From assembly GCF_036588685.1 (NCBI RefSeq), contig NC_086380.1:66476180-66540179 (forward strand): a stretch of DNA of 64,000 nt, in the 5' to 3' direction. The notes under the pieces were generated by a model, which ran no database searches, was not told the DNA's origin, and saw only the letters and a list, made by a program, of their open reading frames with translations. The position numbers were made by a program, and so were the translations under genes. This DNA comes from Mytilus trossulus (Eukaryota > Mollusca > Bivalvia > Mytilida > Mytilidae). Positions 22,786 to 34,269 of the stretch are shown in pieces. Every line of letters starts with the position of its first letter. Within the stretch, counting starts at the first letter, position 1.

Positions 22786-24442
22786 ATGTTTGAAAAAGTA
22801 ATTATAAATGTAGGTGGCCAAATATTCATTACTAAAAGGAGCACTCTTCAGCGATATCCAGACACAAAGTTATCTAACATCTCTGAAACTTGTGAACATT
22901 TTGATGAAACTACTGAAGTATACTATTTTGATAGGAATCCATTGATATTTCAATCGGTACTTGACTATTATCGAACTGGAAAACTTCATTTTCTGTCTAA
23001 CATATGTGCAGAGCAAATTCGTGATGAGCTTGAATTTTGGGAAGTATCAACCACTGATCTCGGCCCATGTTGTTGGAAATATTTCTATACCGTTGATAGT
23101 GACTTGAAAACCTGCAATGTTATCGATAAATACTTTTTCCAAAACAAGCGTTTTCGTTACAGTTCGAAAAGCCCTCTTATAAATATCAAAAATAGGATAT
23201 TAAATGTACTGGAAAATCCAAGGTCATCTAAAGTTGCATTAGTAAGTTTTATTGTAGTTAAAAATAAAGTTTTAGACATTTTTTGGATTAATCTATATAG
23301 CTAACGAAACAAAAATAGAATAGGCTGGAAGCTTGTAGTCGATTTATAGTCATAATTAATAGTATTCTTTGGAATACATGTACTATAATCAAATAACAAA
23401 TATGTGGAGGTTGCTCTTTAGAAAATAAAAACACCTGCATACCACTAAGATAACAAAAACAAATCTCATTAATATACATCCAAGCGTATTTGTTGTTACT
23501 TCTTGTTTATATTATTTTCTGTATTCTTCTGATAAATATTTAGCCAACGCTACATTACTATTTGTTCTTAAATGATTTTTAAGAGTTTTTCAGTTACATA
23601 TTTTTAAAATTAAATTCATTATCATATATTTTTAGGTATGGCAGATATTTTACCTTGGTGTTGTGTGCTTAGCGATACTTGTATCAGTAATACAATCATT
23701 TGAGTTGACTGGTCTAAAAACAAAGGAAAATAAAAATGTTACAGCAGAGGAAAGCATGATAGAACGTCTAACTGATCACAGCAACTGGATTGGCGTTGTA
23801 ACTCACATATGCAACGTCATTTTCACATTAGAAACAGCGCTACGTTTAGCAACTTGTCCGTGCAAAGTAGATTTTTTTCGAAGCTTTTTAAACATTGTTG
23901 ATATCCTGTCTGTATTTGGATATTTTGCGCATATTATAGTTAGTGCCTTACCCGATTCAAACGAATCAGTCTTCATTTTCTCGTACGCTTTGGTAATTTT
24001 GCGCGGTTTCAGATTTTTTCGTCTTGAGCGTTTTATAGAAGGTTTACGTATAATGCTTCTGTCGATAAAACAAAGTAAAAAGATGCTGTCCCTTCTTATT
24101 TTGGTTTTGATTATTTCAGCCATTATTTTTGGTAGTACTATACACATTGTTGAAATGAATGGACCTTTCACAGATCCAATCAGCAGTTTTTATTGGGCTC
24201 TCATCACCATGACAACAATAGGTTACGGTGATATTTACCCCACAACAAAATATGGACAGATTTTAGCATCAGTGTGCGCAACGTTCGGCTTGTTCCTGTT
24301 GAGCATGCCAATTGCGGTTGTTGCCAATACTTTCACCGATTTATACAAACGATATTGTGAACATCAATATCATTTATCTCATCAAAGTAAACGAAGCTGG
24401 TGTAAAAATGGAACTACGGAATTGATTCCGATCAAATACTGA
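22786..24442 (+). CDS. Shaw-like Kv potassium channel subunit, paralogue 1
   Basis: Exons 22786-23241 (152 codons) and 23636-24442 (268 codons plus TGA) join in phase 0 across a 394-bp intron (GTAAGT...TTTTTAG), giving 420 aa. Exon 1 is the T1 tetramerisation domain, starting at residue 4 (FEKVIINVGGQ); it has YYRTGKLH and the zinc motif HX5CX20CC (from KLHFLSNIC to GPCCW) typical of Kv3/Shaw. Exon 2 has S1 (154-174), an N-glycosylation site in the S1-S2 loop (N186), S2 (FTLE at 215-218), S3 (Asp241), S4 (ILRGFRFFRLER, 273-284), S5, the filter TIGYGD (346-351) and S6 with MPIA (376-379), then a short tail ending LIPIKY. Aligned on the S4-S5 linker, Shaker R362 and R365 are Tyr and Val, and S2 E283 is Thr. 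The canonical PXP is PIA. Such a subunit should sit in the plasma membrane; altered or absent voltage gating is inferred. AATAAA is at 24463. Confidence 0.9.
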
Positions 24443-24754
24443 TGCAGAAGTTTGACCTTCAGAATAAACCTCATGTGTCTGTTACTTCATAATTGGCTTT
24501 TCAGTTACATAAAACATCTGAACAAGAAAAATACTTAATATTTGTTTTTTTTTATCTTTATTTATCATTTTATCTAATAAAAACTTAACGAAAAATCGTA
24601 AGTATTTATTAACTAGATTACAAAAACTCACGGAGAGTTTACTGCAGTTGCATTACCGTGATTATTCAAAAATACTTAATTTGGAAAGGAAATAAAATTC
24701 TGACCACATAGTATAAAATGCTGTGTTTGGCAATAAGAAAGATTTGTATCAATA

Positions 24755-24880
24755 TTAAGATTTGTAGTAGGGTTGCCAATGACGCAACTATCAAATGGCG
24801 CCGTTTTAATGTACTATAGGTACGAGGCGGCCTTCGACAATGACCAAACACAATAACGTAAATAGAGCCACTTAAGCGTT
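24755..24880 (+). repeat. Family B fragment, diverged
   Basis: GGGTTGCCAATGACGCAACT and GCGGCCTTCGACAATGACCA are altered forms of the family B phrases at 27905. Confidence 0.5.
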
Positions 24881-26222
24881 TCTTTACCATACATGTAATC
24901 ATTTTCGGTTTGCCGACTAGTGCTCGAGAAAACTGCTTCCAAATTTTAAACATCAATTTTAACAGCAACCAAAGCCGTGCTTCAAAATTATTCTAAAAAA
25001 AAAAACCTTCTCTGTAGATTATAAAAATCATGTAGATAAATCCAAAGAACTGTTTAAGCATATGATTTTTTTTCTAAAAATCGTTTGACATATATATTTA
25101 CCCTTTGAACAAGACTTACTATCCAGTATTCCAAACATAAAATTGATGAACATTATTCTTTTAAACGAATGGCTTACACAGGTTAATGGGTATGAAAACT
25201 CATAATTTATATAAAAAAAACACTTTTTTTGTTGTCTCAGAATGACATTTTCAATATGATTGAATTCTTCATTAACCCCAAATACTAATATTACGTTTAA
25301 AGAACATGTTTTTCAACAGTTAACTTGCATTCCAATGGAAACCAAAGGTGCTCTACTGTGCCAGATCTCCTTAACCAAGATGTTGGTGTGGTTAGTACGA
25401 CTCAGTCCTTAATTTTCTAAGTTTTCTTTACTAAACCATTGATTTTCCCTTTGACTTATATTTTTTTTTTGCCCTGGAGTTAAGAGTCATCGACTAATGT
25501 GTTTGGATGTCACTTTGTACCTTCCGCCTCTCTTTCATAAATGCTCCGACAAAAAATGCATAACAAAATGTGAAACAATTCAAACGGAAAAAGTGCCTGA
25601 TTTATTACAAATCAGCAAAAAAAAAATACCCTAATTATAACAGACAGCAACCTATGATAAATACTGAACTAAAATCTACTTACAAATAGGTACATATATA
25701 ATGTGTCTATATCTATGACTTTCCGTGATTATTTAGATTTTCTTTCCGAGTAGCATACAGTTTTATATATACACGTTATAAACTGATATTTTACGGAGAG
25801 CTTTTTTTCAGGAAGTCTCAAACTTTTAAACTTTTTAAATCCAAGGATGTGTAAATTCATAGGATCTGTAAGAGTTATTTGTGTATGTCTATAGTCTGTT
25901 TTACAATTTTGTTCCACAGTAGTTTGTCTGGAAAGAAATTTTCAGCCACAAAGTTTTCAACAAAATCATCAAATTCATATCTCATCAAAATTTTTATATA
26001 ATCGTAGGTCAATGATATTTGACTGGACTCACCGGTTTATTTTTGTCCCATACGAAAATTAAACATTCGTTTATATATAATTTGTTGTTGGTTTTGCACG
26101 ACACAATCTCCCAATTTTGAAATTCTGTAAAATTCTTGTACAAAGAAAAGTCAATACTTTAATGAAAAAGATGAAGACTTAATTGAAATATTGCCTGTGA
26201 GATCATGTGTGCGTTACATAGA

Positions 26223-26358
26223 GATTAATACATGGCCTTTTCCATATCAGCCTGTGTATCATCCCGAGACCCCCATATCAGCCCGAGACGGAGTCAAGGC
26301 GCTGATATGGGTCGAGGGATGATACCCAGGCTGATATGGAAAAGGCCATGTATTAGTC
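26223..26358. repeat. Near-perfect long hairpin
   Basis: GATTAATACATGGCCTTTTC at 26223 and GAAAAGGCCATGTATTAGTC ending at 26358 begin arms of about 57-59 bp separated by a 20-bp loop (26282-26301). The arms also share CCATATCAGCCTG and TATCATCCC. Phrases of the same kind (CTGATATGTG, TATCAGCCTGG) recur at about 26778-26800. No coding content. Confidence 0.8.
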
Positions 26359-27904
26359 GCTTTATCATATACTTCCGACAATAGTTTAATGTAAGTCAAA
26401 AAACAAACAAATGCAAGAATTAAAACAGTCAAAAACTTTATAAAGAAGTTAAGTTATAAATCCAATATACTATAATTGTCAACCAACAGCATCACTACCT
26501 CCATATATATGTACATTGTATGGTAACATTTCCTATAGAGGCATTTTGAAATATTGAATATTTGGAAGAGTTTCATGATCATTATTACTCCATGTTTGTT
26601 GTACTATAAAATGATTCATAATTGTCAATGGCATTTGTTAGCAAGTACTAAACTATATCCACAAAAGTTCCCGTAAATTTTGACGTCGTCACAATGGAAA
26701 AATAAACAACCGATACCGGAAACACCGGAAGTAACTTGCACGAGAAGCACTGTTATGGGTTTTTGCACGAGACGCCCCTGATATGTGTTATCAGCCTGGA
26801 TGGGAAATTATGGCTTGTGTACTTCCGTTCGTTACACATATGCAAAAGCTATCATATTAATGCTAAGTATATGATAAATATATATAAACAAGGAAAGAGG
26901 ATCATCGATCCAAGATAATCGCATAGTTTGAATTGTATTTCATCTGTTCGTAGCATATATCTTTAATTTTTTTTTATATAAAAGAATATGATAAAGCAAT
27001 GCAAAGATAAACATATTGCGTGCTAGGATCTGTTAATTATCAATTTACATTAGACGAGCTTCAAAATATAGAGATATCATAGTCATATTTATCTAAGGGA
27101 CATTGTGTTTAGATTTTATGAAATGAGAATAGTTATATGTTAGTCTGTTCATGACATTGTTGGAAAAGACAAATAAAATATAATAAGATCTCAATGTATA
27201 CATTTACTCTTCAATACAAACCTTACAGTTATTCTTTATTTATTTTATATTTTCGTATTGACTAGTTTTAGAATATTTGCTGTCTTTCTAATTAGTAACA
27301 ATATCATAATTGGTATTGCTTAACAGCTGTGTTATGCGTGTATGCAAAAGCTGCAATATGCTTGCTTAAAAATTCAATTTAGCATTTTTGTCGGGATAAA
27401 GCTGTTTTTAACTTTTGTTTGAATTGCATTGAAAAATGAATGTCAAATAGTATCAAAAGAATATAAGATATAGAAACAAGTCAAAGAATAATAAGGAAAG
27501 TCGAAAAATATTAGACGCAAACATTGAATTAAGTGCAATGATAGAAAAGTTATTGACAATGGATTTCTATATTATTAAACAATGTCACCAATTTTCTGTA
27601 CCTATATCATCGTTAATTTCGATAATTTCTCATAAAAACTTTGAAAAGCAACTGCTCTTATAAACAGAGTACCGTAAGCCTGTCAATGCAATATGATAAA
27701 GTTAACATGGTTTATAAGTTAAACTACTTATAAAACGATTGTCTTAAGTACTGAAGTAAATGAAAGGAAACAATTGACTTATTTAATGATCTTCTCTGCC
27801 ACTTTCATTGATTACTTACTACACCACTTAAAACACATAAGTGGTCAGAAATACATGCCTGACTATAGGAATAGTGTTAAGTGAGGATTAATTGTTGTAT
27901 CATA

Positions 27905-28100
27905 TAAAAAAAGAAGATGTGGTATGATTGCCAATGAGACAACTATCCACACAAGACCAAAATGACACAAACATTAACAATTCAACTATAGGTCACCGTA
28001 CGGCCTTCAACAATGAGCAAAGCCAATACCACATAGTCAGCTATAAAAGGCCCCGATAAGGCAATGTAAAACAATTCAAACGAGAAATTTAACGGCCTTA
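27905..28100 (+). repeat. Family B dispersed element
   Basis: AAGAAGATGTGGTATGATTG, CCAATGAGACAACTATCCAC, GTACGGCCTTCAACAATGAG and GGCCCCGATAAGG appear in the order seen in the other copies (41036, and inverted at 9835). Confidence 0.75.
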
Positions 28101-28154
28101 TTTATGTAAAAATATGAACGAAAAAAAATATGTAACACATAAACAAACCACATA

Positions 28155-28350
28155 AACTCACAATAAATACCAGGACTAACTTTTATATATACGGGCAAAC
28201 GGGCGTTTCGTCTACAAAAGACTCATCAGTGACGCTCGAATCCAAAAAAGGCTAAACAAAATCATCGGATTGAAGTTTAATCTATTAAAATCCATTTAAT
28301 ACCAACATTGGTTGGTAGCGGTTAACACGATGCTATGTCAGGCTACTGTA
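28155..28350 (-). repeat. Family F dispersed element, inverted
   Basis: GGGCGTTTCGTCTAC followed by AAAAGACTCATCAGTGACGC is the reverse complement of the phrase at 61945-61985. Confidence 0.6.
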
Positions 28351-28604
28351 AATTATAGATTTTTTTGGGGTCGATTTTTATAAATGCGAAAAAAAAAATT
28401 GCAGTTTTGTCCATTCTTCAACCATCGGTTTAACAAATGCACGCACTTTTTTGGAGCTTACAGTATACCGCGGCGTATAAACTTCGAAGGTTGAAGGTCA
28501 GACATCAAGATCAAAGTTTGTTAGTATACAAAGTTATCGGAACTAAAACTAATAGGATATGGACTTGCAAATCTACACTAACGTAAAGGAAATGAAATCC
28601 CACT

Positions 28605-29535
28605 ACAATTAAAAACCAATTGTTCAGAGAACAATTGAAGGTCTTTCCACTAGCAAAGATCTATTTGATATTGATTTAGGAAAAATCAGTTAATAATGTA
28701 AGTTCCTATGGCTTTATGATGTATTTATATGAATTTAAAGCGAAGGTCAAAATCTAGAACGTCCTATTAAACTATGACCTTGACCTCAATTTCAAGGCCA
28801 CAAACCAAGGACCTCAAATCAAAAGACTATAGGTCTTATTTATAGTTGGTAAATGAGTTATATCACCATGCATGTATTTTTTAATACAAGAGTGGAGAAA
28901 ACTCCCTTTTACGTTCAACGTACCCTTGCAATCAAAATATACGTGTAACGACATGTCGCAACAAACAATTTAGGTAAACAAAATTGTTGTTATTTTATAC
29001 AGTTTCTGGAAATAAGAGAGAATTAGCCAAATTCAAAAATTAGAATATGTTTTGACCTTTGACCTTGACCTAATTTTCATTTTTTTGGCCCAAGGACCTC
29101 AAATCAAAAGATCCTAGGTCTCTAGCACTTATGGTTTACAAGATAGAAATGCAAATCACTTATATCAAATGCATAAGGGGAAATAACTCTCATATGGAGC
29201 ATTCATATCGCTTCAGTCAAAATAGAACAAATCATGCGAAGGATATAACGAGCAATTTTGTAAAATAAATTTGTCATAATATTTTACGGTTGCGAAGGAG
29301 TTGCGCTAACAAGGAAAACAGTGTTTGGGGAGATAACTCCTACAAAGAAAAGTATTCGTTTACGCAGGGTAAATTTCAAAAGCGCATAAACTGTTCGATA
29401 TCATATACCAAATATCCAAGCAACATATTGCGAAACAAATGTTTATCTCAAGAACTAAATTAGGCGGAAGAAGAAAAAAAATAATCAGAAGAAAAACAAT
29501 AGGTCTTTCAACAGAAAAGGGGAAAGACCTAATAA
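28605..29535 (-). mobile_element. Family C element, inverted copy
   Basis: Begins with the palindrome AATTGTTC-aga-GAACAATT and GAAGGTCTTTCCACTAG, and ends CAATAGGTCTTTCAACAG and GGAAAGACCTAA. Interior phrases AACTCTCATATGGAGC and AACAGTGTTTGGGGAGATAA are the reverse complement of those at 10640. This is the copy with both ends best preserved. Confidence 0.75.
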
Positions 29536-30204
29536 AAGATAAATATTCTTTTATTTGAAACACGATTTAATCGATTTTATGATCATTACTGTTTTAACTG
29601 ATTGCCAACAGGATATACAAGACAAAGAACAGGTATACATATTGATTTAAATTGTTTGATGAAATATTTTTTGTTTGATGAAATATGTTTAGGACGCTAG
29701 ATGATTAGAAATACATGGTTGTCTAGAAGTAGTTTATTGAATAGTTATAAACAACATTTCACTACCAGTTGAATAATTGATATTAAAATGGACATTTAAT
29801 TTAGACGAAGAGATTTCATAGAGAGTTCATATCATATTATAATTGCGTTGTAATTCAATTTTAAATGAACGTTCGTAAAATCATGTTGCAATGACAAAGC
29901 ATTTGAAACGAAATATTAAAATTTAATGGTAATTTTGATACTGAAATGAGTAGAAAATATAATATATTAGAAGAGAAGATCATGTGAGAGACTCGGATAT
30001 TTTCATTTGATGATATTTGTGCGTTTGTCGATTCTGATGTTGCATGTGGTTATATATTCGTCTTTAACAGGAAAAGTTTTCTCGGACGAAATTTATTTAT
30101 CAAAACGGGAACATCGAAAAAAATAAGTGTGAATAATTTCCTTTCATTAATTACACACTCAGATATATATATACAATTAGTCAAACTGAGGAAAAGTTTC
30201 AAGG

Positions 30205-33200
30205 ATGTTTGAAAAAGTAATAATAAATGTAGGTGGACAAACGTTTGTAACTAAAAGGAGCACTCTTCAACGGTACCCGGACACCAAGTTGGCGAACATC
30301 TCTGAAACCTGCGAGCATTTTGATAAAACTACTGAAGTGTATTACTTTGATAGGAATCCATTGATATTCCAATCGGTACTAGACTATTATCGAACTGGAA
30401 AACTTCATTTTCTTTCTAACATCTGCGTCGAGCAAATCCGGGATGAGCTTGAATTTTGGGAAATATCAACCACTGATCTAGGCCCATGTTGTTGGAAATA
30501 TTTCTATACCGTTGATAGTGACTTGAAAACCTGCGATGTTATTGACAAACATTTTTTTCAAAGACAGTGTTTTCGGTACAGTTCGAAAAGCTATCTTACA
30601 AATGTGAAAAGCAAAATATTGAATGTGCTAGAAAATCCAAGGTCATCAACATTTGCATTAGTAAGTATTTATTGGAGCATGGTTATATAGGAGTAGGGAC
30701 ATTAACATGATTAAAGCTTCGATTTGGCCCCAAAAAATAAATCTTTGATATCAATTATAAAATGGCACATAATTTTTAGAAATGAATAGGTTCAAGAAAT
30801 CTAAAAGAAAAACATAGAGATTATTACCTGACGATGTCAAACTGACGTCATAATATGTACTATTTTTAACAAATGATGAAAAACATAGATTTATGCAGTT
30901 TTATATCTTTACTTTTGTTATGGAAAAATCCTGCGCAGGCAAGAAACAGCAAAATAATTTAAGAGAAGCTTTATTATTACTATTGACATGCTCACACCAA
31001 ATATAAACTTGTTTCTTGGGTGCGCTCATACTTTTTCAATCTAAAATATACATAAAATATGGTGAAAAACAAGGAAAATCACGCAATTTTACCAAATATG
31101 CATGTTACACTTTTTGAATTTTGAAAGAAAAACAGGAACTGGAAACTTTATTAAATAATACATGTAATACTATTTGAAATTTTTCAAGTATTCATTCAGG
31201 ATACCTTTATAAAGTGCTAATTTCTGCACCGGCCAAACGACAAACCAAAAGTCCGATTTTGTCTACACACATATTTTCAAAATATGTTCAGTTTTCATTG
31301 TACAATTAATAACACACGATACTGTGGGTCTTGGTGTTTTGCTATTATTCATTTTTCAGTCATTTTCTTTTCCGTAAATTTTAATTGAAAAAAAAGACGC
31401 TTTCGAATTTAGTTTTCCTAATTTTTTACTTAACATGTTTAATTTGAACAATGTTGATATAACTGTATTTAAACTCTAATATCATCAAGATATCAAAACA
31501 AATTCCCATTTTTCAATTCTTTGAGTAACACTTCATGTTCATATTCAAAAATATTAAAAACTGTTCATGCAGGTAACGTCAACAAATCTTGTTTAAAAAT
31601 TAATTTAATAGAAATCTGAGCAAATATTAATTTGCAGGAAATATGTGCAAAAACACGAAAATTAACTATTATCAAGTTTATGATATTTCCATAAAAACAT
31701 GACTTTAATGTCGAGTAAACCTTCCTTATTGGGTATATCCTATAATTAAAAAAAAGTAAAATCACAAAAATACTTAGCTCCGGGGAAAATTCAAAAACGG
31801 AAAGTCTCTAATCAAATGGAAAAATGTAAGGATGAAACACATCAAATGAAGGGACAACAAATGTCATATTTCTGACTTGGTACAGGCATTTTAAAATGGT
31901 GGATTGAACATGGTTTTATAGCGGGAAACCTCTCACTTTTATGACCCGATCCGTACATACTCGGTAAAATAGTCAAAATATGGTTACAATTGTCATCACT
32001 GTGTTACAATCTCTAGACAAGCAAGCATATTTCTGGTGAAATGATTTCAATTTGATAAGAAAACGGTTGTGAAATAAAAAAAAAAAAAAAAAAAAAAACA
32101 CACACACACAAAACACACAAAACAACATAATGCAATGTTGCATACAAAAATAAATCATCATTAATTCAAATTTGTTTCATTTTGGTTTTTTTTACTTGCA
32201 AGTTGAGCTTTTATATCTCCACCAATGCTAAAAATTATGAGTTTCATATCGATCATGGTTTTAGAAAGAAATTGCTATAATGTCAAGTATTTGAAGTAAT
32301 ATTTGAAATGTATTTTTTTATTCTAATCATTTGTAATGTACGAAATTGTTGAAATATGCAATAAAGACGCTAAATTTGAAGACACCATATGAAAATTACA
32401 TAATATGTCAATCACAGCACACCATTACGACGTTTTTTCTATGATTTAGATTACTTAATTTGAAAATGATTTTTTTAATTATTATTTCTTTTGATAACTG
32501 ATAAACAACCACTATATTATTGCATATACATATGTTATACAACAGTATTAATAGTATATACAAATAGCAAAAATATTATCATTCAAACTTTTTAGCTCCA
32601 TTGTAAATTCAACGATTAGAAACGTTTTTATCTAAATGTCATTAAATGCATGCAGGTCATTTAAAGTAAATAATTTAAAATTTTTATTTTTACTTGATAT
32701 CTTTCATTTTTTTTTTTTTTTACTTGCAAGTTGAGCTTTTATATCTCCACCAATGCTAAACATTATGAGTTTCATATCGATCATGGTTTTAGAAAGAAAT
32801 TGCTATAATGTCAAGTATTTGAAGTAATATTTGAAATGTATTTTTTTATTCTAATCATTTGTAATGTACGAAATTGTTGAAATATGCAATAAAGACGCTA
32901 AATTTGAAGACACCATATGAAAATTACATAATATGTCAATCACAGCACACCATTACGACGTTTTTCTATGATTTAGATTACTTAATTTGAAAATGATTTT
33001 TTTAATTATTATTTCTTTTGATAACTGATAAACAACCACTATATTATTGCATATACATATGTTATACAACAGTATTAATAGTATATACAAATAGCAAAAA
33101 TATTATCATTCAAACTTTTTAGCTCCATTGTTAATTCAACGATTAGAAACGTTTTTATCTAAATGTCATTAAATGCATGCAGGTCATTTAAAGTAAATAA

Positions 33201-34269
33201 TTTAAAATTTTTATTTTTACTTGATATCTTCAGTACACATTTATTTGAAATTGAAAAAAAAAACAACATTTAAGATTGTTTCAATGGTTGTGTATTTGTC
33301 TACTAAATGACTTTACCCGATCGTCTTATTTTTTATTTTATAATTTCTATCAGTATAAAGGCAACAGTAGTATACCTCTGTCCAAAACTCATAAATCCAT
33401 GGACAAAAAACAAAACCGGAGTAACAAACTAAAACTGAGTATAATTGACATTATGTTTTCAGGTATGGCAGCTATTTTACCTGAGTGTTGTGTGCCTAGC
33501 CATTATTGTGTCAGTAATACAATCGTTCGAACTTACCAGAGAAAACAAGAAGGAAATTAAAAACGTGACGTCAGAAGAAGATGCCAAAGAACGTCTTACT
33601 GATCACGATAATTGGATTGACGTTGTAACTCACGTATGCAACGTCATTTTCACATTAGAAACGTCGTTACGTTTTGTAACAAGTCCATGTAAATTCGATT
33701 TTTTCCGAAGTTTTTTAAACGTTGTGGATATTGTATCCGTAGTCGGATGTTTTGCACATTTTATAGTTGGTGCATTTCCTGATTCGAATGACGCATTATT
33801 CACTTTTACGTATGGTTTGGTCATTTTACAGGGATTCAGATTTTTCCGTTTGGAGCGTTTCATAGAAGGATTACGAATAATGCTCCTGTCAATAAAACAA
33901 AGTATAAAGATGCTTTGTTTGCTTATCTTGATTTTGCTTATTTCATCCATTATTTTTGGAATCACTATGCACATTCTAGAAATGAATGGAGATTTCACTG
34001 ACCCAACTAGCAGTTTTTATTGGGCAATTATCACCATGACAACAATCGGCTACGGGGATGTTTACCCAAAAACAAAATGTGGACAGATTTTAGCTTCAGT
34101 GTGCGCAACCTTTGGCGTGTTCCTGTTGAGCATGCCCATAGCGGTGGTTGCCAATACTTTCACTGATTTACACAAAAGATATTGTGAACATCAATGTCAT
34201 TTTCATCAACAGAAGACGAGAACCTTGTGTAAAAATGACAAAACAGACTTGATTCCGATCAAGTACTGA
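30205..34269 (+). CDS. Shaw-like Kv potassium channel subunit, paralogue 2
   Basis: Exons 30205-30660 (152 codons) and 33463-34269 (268 codons plus TGA) join in phase 0 across a 2802-bp intron. Exon lengths and the intron position are identical to the neighbouring paralogues. T1 keeps KLHFLSNIC and DLGPCCW (HX5CX20CC). S2 keeps FTLE, S3 its Asp and the filter is TIGYGD. S4 reads YGLVILQGFRFFRLER, so relative to Shaker R362, R365 and R368 are Tyr, Val and Gln: three outer charges are gone, one more than in paralogue 1. S6 has MPIA in place of PXP. The loop sequon NVT is at the same position as in paralogue 1. The tail contains CEHQCHFHQ just after S6 and ends LIPIKY. AATAAA is at 34400. The intron holds a 528-bp tandem duplication and a family E piece close to the acceptor. 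Expression and ability to conduct are unknown. Confidence 0.9.
32076..32110. repeat. Poly(A) and (CA)n microsatellite
   Basis: About 23 consecutive A followed by CACACACACACA, just before the tandem duplication. Resembles a retroposon tail, but no body was identified to its left. Confidence 0.75.
32186..33230. repeat. 528-bp direct tandem duplication inside the paralogue 2 intron
   Basis: ACTTGCAAGTTGAGC starts at 32194 and again at 32722, and both copies run to TTTTACTTGATATCTT (about 32704 and 33230). Differences are few: AAAAATTATG against AAACATTATG, one T in CGTTTTT(T)CTATG, and GTAAATTC against GTTAATTC. The copies are therefore young. Confidence 0.9.

Larger units (their letters stand above)
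24443..30204. other. Intergenic region between channel paralogues 1 and 2
   Basis: No exon was recognised. It contains repeats listed separately (families B, C, F and a strong hairpin at 26223). Other AT-rich stretches (about 24990-26200 and 26900-27890) show nothing I can name. Confidence 0.5.
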
